Of a DNA stretch of 64,000 nt, positions 35,498 to 46,045 are shown piece by piece (the first letter of the stretch is position 1; the number at the start of each line of letters is the position of its first letter). The notes beneath the pieces were generated by a model, which saw only the letters and a program-made list of their open reading frames with translations, searched no databases and had not been told where the DNA came from. The stretch is taken from the NCBI RefSeq assembly GCF_001638985.1, contig NW_017265151.1, positions 869,757-933,756 on the forward strand, given 5' to 3'. The DNA comes from Phycomyces blakesleeanus NRRL 1555(-) (lineage: Eukaryota; Mucoromycota; Mucoromycetes; Mucorales; Phycomycetaceae). The position numbers were made by a program, and so were the translations under genes.

Positions 35498-38400
35498 TTA
35501 GATGTTATTTTTTGTATAATGTTTAGCAGTTATTTGGCTGACGTTGTAAAAAGGAGGTAGCGCGGCACCAAACATAACTGAGCTTAGGCCTACCAGCGCA
35601 ATGGCGAGAGCTGAAAGTCCATCTCTCGGCTTACTTGCACATCGATTCTTGACAGTTATGCACCGAGGATTGATACAAAGGAAGATGCCTTTGTTGACTT
35701 TGTAACTTCCTTCCTTTTCGCCAAGAATCCTAGGATTTGTTAAAAGCGAAAAGCAGAATATACACGTTTGGGAGGTCTTGCACTCATTCGTGATGTAGAC
35801 AGTAACTGCTTCCCCATGTATCTTCTGCTTCCACTTACCACCATACTTTCTAAAGCCGTTAATTCGAGAACCGGCACCGGTCTCCCGATAACCAATGAAG
35901 AGTATCAAGGGCTTTTTAGAAGACGACTTATCTGTTGAGCCAAAAAAAATGCGCGCTAATAAAAATCGAATACAATACTAATATTGGTAACAAATTATTA
36001 CTCTCTGAATGCTTCAATTTCAATCTCTCTCGCCGACAGAGGTGATGCCGATAACGATGTTGGATTTCTACATGTCTTTTTTGGTTGATGATTTTTGGAG
36101 AATTATAGAAATTCCGCAGCCTTCGTCGTTGTTCGCATTTATCACGAACGTTTTTGATGGTCATGCCGATAGAAGTGATTGGGGTCGACTCCATTTCTCT
36201 CATTGAATCTTCTATTGACCGGACCTTTTCCCCTTAATCTGTATACTTTCGTCTTTCTAAATATTTTCGTTGCCGAAAATACCCACAGCTAACATCAACA
36301 TCACTAGTCTTCGTATTTGTAACTGATGGCAAATGTAGGAATGATTCTTCTTCTTTGGATAGATTCAAGCCGATACTGTCTTCATTGGAGACCTTTCTTA
36401 ACGCGGTGTAATAGTTGAAAAACTTTAGGTGAAATTTCATTCTTTGTAACGACATCGGTATTGATGTTGTCATATTCACCAGGCCATTGTCAGTACCCGC
36501 ATAGTTAAAGTAACCAGGATTCACAACAGTTCGGTCCTCCGCCTTGGTCACACCTTTGTCACATTTCTCAATTGGACTTCTGCTATCTTAAGGGACATTT
36601 TTAACATTATGGAGCTTTGATTTGAAACGAATTGCCATCTGTCGGAAATATAGCTGTTGTCTTTTTTCGGCGAGTTTGTTTCTGATCTTGTTAACCATCA
36701 AATAAGATTTATATCTCGATTCTTTATATTTTTCAATCGTCCGGTATAACTGATCCTTGTCATCTGTTGTCCCCCAATTTGATTTACATTCCTTGATTTT
36801 CCTTTGGAAGTTACTGTCTTTCAGAAGATCTAGCTCTCTTTTACGGACAGATTCAAGTGTCTTGACTTCTTCTGTTAAGCTCTGAAGCTCAGAAAAAAGA
36901 ATGTCCTTTGTTTTTCGTCCTTCTTGCATAATGCTCGGGTTTCTTAAAATCCGTGCTTCATATGACTGTTTTGTCCCCTCTTTTACGGTGCCACGGGTTT
37001 TTATTTTCGATCCCAATAATCGTACTGTTTTTATTCCTGGTAGACATGTCATCCGATGTGCAAAAGATAGACCATACGATTCACATGCTTTCTGAATCTC
37101 TCCCATATCAAATACTGCATTAAATGTGGCATCTTTGTTTTGGCGCGCTTTGTCTTGAGACCCTATCAGCTCATCCCTATTATACCCATAAAATATCATT
37201 CTACTATACCCTTTCTTCTCTTGCTGGTTGGTATGTGATGATGGTTCTTCTAACTTTTCTTGATCTATATTCTGGGTCAATAGCTGATATAATGCAACTG
37301 AATCCAGGTGTAGTGCACTCAATGACGAGAATAATGTTGAAGGATATAATGCGCGAGTAAACTTTGTATAACGTGCATATTTAAGAACGTCGTTTGCAAA
37401 GATACAGAAATACATCTGATACGCAATTACATGATATTGCTTTTTCGGAGGCAAGAACTTCATCAACGTATTGCAGATCAACAAGCATACTGACTTTTCG
37501 GTGGTGGTGGCCTCAGGAGACTGATGTTTGGCATCTTCTAAATATACAGGCGTATCATTGCTGAAGACCAAGTGTTTGATTATGGACTTGAGTTGATTCA
37601 ACCTCCTTTCCGGAACATCACCATCCAAAGTCCCCTCCTCTTCCAGAAAATCTTGCTGTTCTTCCGCGATGTTCAAATCCTGAACAACGAGCTTGTGTTC
37701 CACAGAAGCTTCCTTTCTATCATTCAGCATTTGGCTTATCTTCTATAGTAAAATGAAGCATTAGCTGGCAATTTCAAGCCAATAAAAATGTTTTCACCTT
37801 ACCTTTTTAAAAGTATGCCTTAAATTTGCTAGACGCTGCTTCGCACTATTTATCTTAGTGGCCAACTTTTCTCTTTCTAATCCGCCTGCTTTTTCCTTTC
37901 TTTGTACCAACTTTTTCCACTTTTTATCCTCTGCACAACAAACATAACGCGCATGGTTTCTTATATCCTTCTTTTCATGTGGATTCCTTGTTGTTGTAGT
38001 CGAGATACGCTTTGAGTCTCTATTGCGGGCAAGATGGTGGCGAAGTAGCACTAGTACCACTTTGTCCAAAAGCTTGTTGATTATCTTTTTGCCGTCCCAC
38101 ATATTCTCGAAGTTGACCAGGTACGTTTCAAGAGCCATCAACATTGCCGACGATGATGCTTTCTCAAGACAGAAGCTCTGTTTATCAAGGCCGGATTCTT
38201 TGAAAGAACAAAACAGACTATTCTGCACAGGGTGGGAGTTTAAATTTTCTTCTTTAGCACCACGGGCACCAAAAAAATAACTATGCACAACTTGCAGATG
38301 TTGGCTTGTGAAGAGACACTTGAAGTCCGTATCAAATCGTTTAGAGGCAATTAAATCCTTGTCCAATGGCTGGATGGTCTGTTTTGGCTCATTAGTTGTA

Positions 38401-39101
38401 ACAAAAGACAGCAATTTGGCGAGGTTGAATCCAGGAACTTTCTTAATATTGATATCATTGTTGTCAAAGAAGAATTCGCTAGTCCTCAGCTCACTTATTA
38501 TCATATTCACGAGTGCCGAAAAGCAAAGGGTATAATCTGTCGAGGTAACCATCGAATCTTGTAATCTAGTACACACGAATGTCTTTACAATAGGGGGGAG
38601 ATCCGATCTGAAGAGGCTGTTTATCTGGACCGTGCACGTTCTCATTTTTTCATACGGCTGTTTATTTGTTGGAGTGGAAGAAGAGTATACTTTAGCTGTG
38701 TCTTTTACGACCGAACCTACGACAGCCTCAGCTATTTTGTCGAAGTTTTGAGATACGAACTTCTTCCATTCTTCAACATCTTTTAGCCCAGGGCGGTGCT
38801 CCATATGTGAGCGCATTACTTTTCTGTCACACTTGGCAAGTTGTGCTGCGTTCGTTATTATTGCTGCCGGTAGAGTCTTTACATTTAGGAGCTTGTTTTT
38901 CAGTTCATTTGTTTTATCTTGAGTTTTAGTTTGCTTGACAAGTTCTTCTACGCGGTCTCTCATCGAAGTAAAGAAGCATTCCTCCAAGTCTTTCACCGGC
39001 CCTTCTACACGATTTTTTTTGTTGAAACTTTCTTCTGAAAAGCTTTCGGATAAGGTTCGTTTGGTATTACTTTGTAGAAAGGATGGTGGCAAGGTGTTCA
39101 C
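35498..39101 (-). pseudogene. Fanzor/TnpB-like RuvC nuclease gene with two in-frame stop codons
   Basis: Exons at 39101-37803, 37742-36002 and 35931-35498 join in phase through two good introns (GTAAGG...CTATAG and GTAATA...CAACAG), giving 1157 codons before the final stop. Two in-frame TAA codons remain, at 36588-36590 (codon 818) and 36234-36236 (codon 936). There is no frameshift. The first 800 or so residues are helical and basic, the place of the guide-RNA-binding part in the family. Then come AGTDNGLVNMTT (RuvC-I, Asp 851), RLRNFYNSPKI, PLILFIGYRETGAGSRI (probable RuvC-II, Glu 1030), TSQTCIFC...LCINPRC (four-Cys zinc ribbon) and KPRDGLSALAIALVG (RuvC-III, Asp 1117). This order is that of TnpB and its eukaryotic relatives, the Fanzors, which are RNA-guided DNA nucleases. 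The family call rests on motif order and memory. It is either a recently disabled copy or read through. Confidence 0.6.
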
Positions 39102-42100
39102 TCCTTGGTAAAAAGTTTCTTGCGGCGTTTTTTTTTCGACGCATTCGATTATTCTTTCTCAAACTTGTGAATATGACGTTTGTTTGTACTATACATTTCA
39201 ATTATTATATATTTATTCACAATGTGGATTCGTTTTATATTTATGCAGCTAATCTTACCAGCTCAGTGGATATGTGAGTTGCCAAAATACTTTAGGGTAA
39301 AGAAAAATAAAACAAAGAGGTAAACATCCAAGACGTAGTTCTGGAGTTGACGTAATCAAAAGTTATAATCAATTGATAAATTGTTCTTCAAGCCGAATAT
39401 TGGATGAATATTGGGTGAATATGAGCCCCAGTATAAATGACATTCGGCTTATTGAAGAAGTTGTTTAATAAGGTAGTACGTGTAATAAAGGTGTCGAGTT
39501 GTGATAGTTTCAAGTTAAAAAAAAGGTAAAAAAAAGGCAAAGTAAGGGCAAAGTAAGGATAAAAAAAAGATCAATTTGTAAACGACTCTGATTGGCTATA
39601 ATTCTTCCATTGCCACTAGAATTGAGAAAAAGAGTATTTTTATAGGAGAAATGCGCCATAGAATGCGATATATAGAATAACTCGCAAAATAGGTTTTCAC
39701 GTAATGACAGGGAAAGCTTTATAAGCACAATCTTATCTAATATGTACTTGGACTAATTTTGCACTTTTTTAAAGAAAGGTGTGGTCAGTCATAAATTAGT
39801 CTGATTGGCCAAGTTCAAGATGAGCTCGTTTTGCCTTTTTTTTTTAACCTTTTTTCTTGAATTTTTGGTCTGTCCACACCGAGTTTGTGCTGGACTTGCT
39901 GAATTCTTTCAGGTTCAGGAAAGTATGACTGCCTGTATTTTGTAGTATATAAACTCATCGGGGGAAAGGGTTTTCGGTCTTTTAAAATAGAGTTTTCGTT
40001 TAATTTTATACTTCTTTCCTTTTACATTTTGTGGGGCGGTCAAATGAGATCATTGTATATTTGTACATTTCTTTGTCTATATAATAGAACATAATCCACA
40101 CCCTCTATAACCATTTGGTATGACACATTTTATTTATAATATTATTTTTTCGCAATCTGTAGCAATCAGCTTTTAGTATATGCATCTAAAGAGAGTATAT
40201 ATATATTATATATATTAAAATTTCTAAAAACAAAGAATCAAGAATATTGATATTTATTCTTAGCCACGATACATTATATATTAATTTATAATTCATGTAA
40301 TAATTATTGATTATGAATACCAACGTTGCTGTAAAAGCTTTTGATAATTGTTAGGGACCCTAGGAAAAGGAAGATCCAACTGCTCAAAAAAGATAAAATG
40401 TCTTTTTTTTTACTGCAGCCCAGTAGTTAACTAATTAATCCAATTGAACTCACAATAAAAAAAAAGATGTGCCCAAGTCTCTTTCCTCACTTCCTTAGTT
40501 GGTACCTTATTATTAGCAAATATCAGACTAGGAGACAAAGAGGTATCGAGCTCAGCACCAATGATTTTATGTATTGTGTTTGTTGTAATCCATCTTCTAT
40601 TTGTTTTGATAGATTATTGGGATTGATATCCATTTAAAAGCCACGCTCTTGTAAGAAAGAAAGAAAAAGAGAGTATCATTAGGACACCAATAAACTGCAT
40701 TCTTTCCGCAGCTTCCTCTTTCTTTATTTTATCTTAGATAGTTTTATGTGTGGATTCAAGAAGCGATTGAAGGATGATACACCTATTATTTCAAAATTTG
40801 CAATAAGAGACGAGGAATTGAAGGTTGATATTTATCTTTCATTGCTATTAGAGTAAAGCATACCATTTTTTTTTTCAAAATGACAAAATTAAATATCTTT
40901 ATTTTTACTTTACTAAAAGACCAGTAGCAGCAATAGCGTTTTTCACTAAAAGCGGATAGTACTTTAGCAAAACAGATTAATAGACATTTGCAATTAGCCA
41001 GGTCACAAACAAATATGGCCAAATGACTTTATATAAATCATATAATACATATTAGGGGTCATCATTCGTAAATAATCGTCGGTAATTAAAAACGGTAATT
41101 TTTGGCTAATATGATTGGATAATAATAGTTTCACCTTTTAGAAAAAGTCCATCATGATTTTTAAAGGTGACCTTTTTCGAAAAGGTAGATTCTCTAATTT
41201 TCTATTTTCTTTGTTTCTTAAATCAGATCAACGAAAAAAAAATGGATGAAAATTTTATTGTTCTACTAAATAAAACTCTGACTGTATCAAAAGCATCAGA
41301 TAATTCAAAGAACTTAGTAACATTGAAAACCTTGGAGACTTAAGAGACTTTAGAGAATTAGGAGATTTTAGATGCTATAAGAGTTATAAGGGTTATTCAA
41401 GTGAAATAAACAGTAGAGAAGTAGCTAACGATAGTGATCAAATGTCACATCATACAGTAATTGAATTTACACAAGAGAACTTCTGGCTATCAAGACAGCT
41501 CTAGAAATTTGAAAAGGGTTTATAACTTTAGACATTTAGATGGTGAAAATGAGTAGTGAATACGTAAATTGATAACAGTATAAAAAGTGCATAAGAAACT
41601 TTAGGAAGAAGCACTATCATAAATGTTAGAAGATGAGTATAGAATGTATTAAATAAAGAAAAAAGAAACTAAACAACAAGTGCAGTTATTGCTATTTTAT
41701 TTAAACCAAGGCTTTCAACTTTTGTATAGATCATTTTCATTTTTGTTTTAGTACAAAATATTTAAACAAACTTGGAAAAACTGTTTTTTCTTCTTAATGC
41801 AGTCCAGTTGGGTACCTAAGTATATCTCATTACTATATAAATACAATTATTGGCAGTAATCTGGCTTGCTAAAGAACACCATTGACTCAGAAAAGCAGTA
41901 TTGGTATAGACATCAATTATTGTCACTCAAATGAAATATGAAAGCAAAGAATTTGTCACTACGTGCTCAGACAAAAGGATGGAATATCCGGTAAGTGTCC
42001 CAAGAATTCCATGTCAATTCTCCCTAGTTTTAACAATGATGACTGCGATATGCAATCATTAGATCACCACACATCCATCGTCACCAGAGCAGAGCTCATG

Positions 42101-42800
42101 CGTAGCTTCTCAGCTAAGTATCTACCAAATCCAATCCATTCAATCTTATCTATCCACAATTAGCAACTGGAAATTGACAACAAGTACCTGATTGATTAGA
42201 GAGGGCGTTGAATTGTGATTTATTTCAAAGCTCAACACGTTATCTATCTCTTTCCAATGAAATTAGCACTTTATATTGTCAAAAACAATACACATGTTTA
42301 ATATATGCTTATATTGATTTAGATGGGGACTGTGCTCTTAAAAAGAATAATGTGTGTCAGAGCAAGGGACCATATATAATGATCCTTAATGTTAAGCATT
42401 CTAGACAATTACAAAATTGTGTCAATTAATTAATACTTACTGTGAGCTGGATTACGTCAGCAAACGATCCAGTAACTGTTAAAGATGATCCAATTGCTGG
42501 ATTACATACCTTTTGTTTCAGAACTTTTTTTGTTTCTTACTTTTATTCTTCAAAATTAATGTAATCCAATCATATCTTTAGTTTAAACTAATTGGTGTCA
42601 ACATAAAATCTTAAAGAGTTGTTGAATCCCCCTCCCTATTATTCTTCTTTTTTAGGTACCGAAAAGATCATTCAACTAAAGGGTGTAAATAGACAAAGAG
42701 GAATCAGTATAGAAAATAAAATAAAGTAAAAATTTTGGGTCAATTGACTGTATTTCTATTCATAATCACATATCTACCTTTCGTTGCCTTGGTTTCGGTC
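39102..42800. other. Intergenic region upstream of the Fanzor-like and PIAS genes
   Basis: About 3.7 kb with no gene I can support. It should contain the promoters of the Fanzor-like gene (left) and of the PIAS gene (right). It includes a small inverted-repeat element at 39778-39880 and, at about 39488, a transposon-end-like sequence also seen at 46735. Confidence 0.5.
39778..39880. mobile_element. Short MITE-like element with GGTGTGG termini
   Basis: GGTGTGGTCAG at the left faces CTGTCCACACC at the right, an inverted repeat of 11 bases with one mismatch. The right end continues, read inward, as GACCAAAAATTCAAG. A matching terminus, GGTGTGGACAGACTAAAAG, recurs at 63826, which shows that this is a dispersed family. 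No clear target-site duplication was found. Non-coding. Confidence 0.5.
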
Positions 42801-44376
42801 ATGAACGAAGAAAAAGACGAAGTGTACGATCGGAACAACTCTAGGCTTAAACAGCTAGAAAAAGAGATAAAGGATTTTAATACGTACGCATTGGGCTGTG
42901 ATGAATTCATCGAATGGTTAAGAGATTCAAGAGCCTACAATGAGTACAATGAAGATGCATTAGTTAGATGCGCAGAGGTAGATTTTAATAAAATTCATTC
43001 GAATATTGGAATCCGTATACATAATCATTTTGCTCACTTTTTATTGATAATAATAATTATGCTAATACTAATTATTATTCTAATGAATTTTTGATTATAA
43101 TATATATATATATATATATCCCAAGGCTGTTGTGGAAGTTGGAATGACATTTGGTCCCTGGACAGCAACTCATGTCCTTTCCACTATTCTTAATTTCAAA
43201 TCAAGTTTATCCGAAAAACATCAAAGTAAGTTTTTTTTATTTGAATTACTTAAAAAAAAATGACCTGAACATTGACCTTGATTTTGACACTGACCTTGGC
43301 TTTTTTTTACTACAGTAATCATAACTCAATTGAATGACAATATAAAAGCAGCTGTTAGTTCACTTCCGAAGAATTATGCAGAGACACCAATTCAAAGCGA
43401 ACTGAATCTTAGCGCGACAGATTCCTACAAAAATACAAATGCCTTGACTTCACAGTTTGCATTCCCACAACAATCAATAGAAACACTTAAAAACACGCCC
43501 ACTCAAAATATCCTGCAGGGACTCAACTCTCCACAACCTGACGAGCCACCGATCTCCCTCAATAGCCCTAGGTCAATATCCCACGCGACTTCACCCCAAC
43601 AGAACTCACGCGTAGTTCCCCGGCCAAGCAATCCCACATCCATCTCGCCTGGAGCATCTATTTCACCCATTTATCAATCAATGGCCGTACCTTTTCAACA
43701 TCCCGTCTCTTCTTTTGTCCCTTCTTCTCAACCGGCAGACTTCTCTCAAATTCCGCAACAACAGGTCCAGACTATTCACAATACTCAGGCACAACATATC
43801 AACCAATCCTTCCAACCTTACCTCGCACAACAGATTCAGCAACTACTCATTCATAATCAACCTCACACAATGGAACCAGGAATCATCACAAGTCAACCGA
43901 ATCCAATGCAACAGACACTTCTTAACGCACACCAACATCAAATACAACAAGCTCTTTTGGTCAGCCAACAGAACTTACCCCAGCAGATACAATCTCAGTT
44001 TCTCGGTGGACAATCTCAATCACCGCAATTATCACCGCACACAGGAACGTCCCAATCGATGCAAAGTACACTTTTAAGCAATCAAAACACTACGACACTT
44101 TTACACTTGACGCAAATACAGCAACAACAACAGCAATTTAATCAATTGAAACAGCAACAACAGCAACAACATTTACAACAACTAAAACAACAGCAACAAT
44201 CAAAGCAAAATAAGCAGCTACAACAAACTCAAATTCAGCCTATAATGCAACCTTTAATGCGAACTCAAGCGCAAGCTCAGGCACAAGCGCAAGCACAAGC
44301 GCAAGCACAAGCACAAGCACAAGCACAAGCACAAGCACAAGCACAAGCACAAGCACAAGCACAAGCACAAGCACAA

Positions 44377-44423
<47 letters not shown>

Positions 44424-46045
44424 ACAACCTCAACAACAGAGAAATAAACAGAAACAACAGCAAAACCAACAGTTGGCAACTCCTGCTCAATGGGTACAGA
44501 TGACACTTGACACAAACTTATTAAAGAGTAGTATAAATAATAAGCCAGGGCAAAATACTCGATCTGCCAATTATGCTACTGGATCCCAAGGTGTATCTGC
44601 CGTACAGCCAGAGTCGCGTTCACGGACAAGAGGCAAAGCTAATATTAACAATAATGAAGAATACCCATATAATCAAAGAATTGATTATGCGCTAAAACCA
44701 TTCAAACTGGCCCACAATCAAAAATCGAGTAAATTTGAGTTTGAAAACACCGAAGAATTCCGTAAAAAAATACTTCATGCTTACTATGGATCATCGGATA
44801 AGCAAAAAGACTTGCCAGTGGCATTCGTACTAACATCGTGGAGAGAAGACGATTCATCAAACCAAAAAAAGGCGTCAGACACGGACGAGAAGGATAAAAA
44901 ATGTGAATGGCCACAATGTGTTAACATTACAGTTAACAACCAGAAACCCCCCATAATAAAGGTAAGAGCTATATACACACATATAAATAATCTTATTTGG
45001 CTGGAGGGTCTAATCTATTTAACCTTGGTATTCTAGCGTGTAAAGATAGTTTCAAACAACCGGGCTGGGGAATCAGTTACTTCGTATAGCGGAAAGGATT
45101 ATCCTTGCGATATCACATATTGTCTAAATAACGGACCCAATTCAATCACATTAGTTCAGACTGAGTGCGCTTGTGTAAGTATATTATGGGATTAAACCGA
45201 GGATTTTTAAGAAAAGAAGAAAGAACAGAGAAAGAAGCTTACTAGAGGATGTAGTCTTATAGGTTTGCTATTCAAGTTATAGTTCGAAACAATGCCAACC
45301 GTATTGTAGAAGCAATATCCACAAGACATCTTGCTATAGATAAAGGAAAAAATAGCATCAATAGATTGCTTGGATCCGTTGCACTTGAAGACGAAAATGA
45401 CGAGATTTTGATGAGACAAGAGAATGTAAAACTCAACTTGAGATGCCCCATTTCCTTTGTAAGAATAGAACTACCAGTCAAAGGCATCAATTGTCAACAC
45501 CCAGATGTAAGCAAACAAACAAACAAAATACATAGATATTTGATAGCTTAGATTTGAAGAAGAAAAAGAAAAAGAACTCTATCCATTGCTATATGCACAT
45601 GCATATATATGTCATTCTTACTTGTCTTTTGGTGTAGTGCTTCGATCTTGCTTCATATCTTGCTACCAATTCAAACAACCTCAAATGGAAATGCCCACAC
45701 TGTAACAAATATGCTCCGCCAACTGAATTATTACGTGACATGTTTTTTGAGTTTCTTCTCAAAAAGGTTCCAAGAACTGCAAGACAAATCGAGTTCACCG
45801 ATTCAAGTGATGCATGGGTGGTTTCAGAGGCTGAAGATGAAGATGATTATGCGGAAGACGATGATACTGATGGCGATAAAAATGAAAAGTCCAAAGTACC
45901 ACCCAAGGAGATCCAGGCTAATGTGATTAGTTTATTGAGTGACGACGAAGATGAAGAAGAACCCCAGAACCATACGAGTCAGAAAAGAGGAAATAGTGTC
46001 TCGAATGATACAGAGGAAAGGCGTAAAATGGCACGGACTCTTTAA
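42801..46045 (+). CDS. PIAS/Siz-type SUMO E3 ligase with Gln-Ala repeat, spliced
   Basis: Six exons (42801-42977, 43126-43225, 43316-44961, 45037-45174, 45255-45506, 45638-46045) give 906 residues. After a helical N-terminus there is a Ser/Pro/Gln-rich region (about 95-480) with a pure Gln-Ala run. A PINIT domain (about 540-720) includes KPFKLAHNQKSSKFEFEN and SYRFAIQVIVRNNAN. The SP-RING follows: LNLRCPISFVRIELPVKG, CQHPDCFDLASYL and WKCPHCNKYAPPTEL, with the zinc-binding Cys/His residues in place. The acidic tail has VISLLSDDEDEEE, a SUMO-interaction motif. The protein should transfer SUMO from Ubc9 to nuclear targets. The exon 5 acceptor (GATGTAG) was chosen because it alone keeps the frame into FAIQVIV. 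The first methionine is the first ATG in frame; a 5' exon carrying a SAP domain could be missed. Confidence 0.88.
44266..44421 (+). repeat. Coding (CARGCN)26 repeat, Gln-Ala dipeptide
   Basis: 26 tandem hexamers encode a 52-residue Gln-Ala run in the PIAS gene. The left part mixes GCG, GCT and GCA codons, while the right part is a uniform CAGGCA/CAAGCA array, indicating recent expansion at that end. Confidence 0.95.

Noticed and set aside
44240..44515. Minus-strand frames encoding Val/Pro/Leu and Cys/Leu repeats
   Set aside because: These are the reverse strand of the Gln-Ala hexamer array in the PIAS gene.
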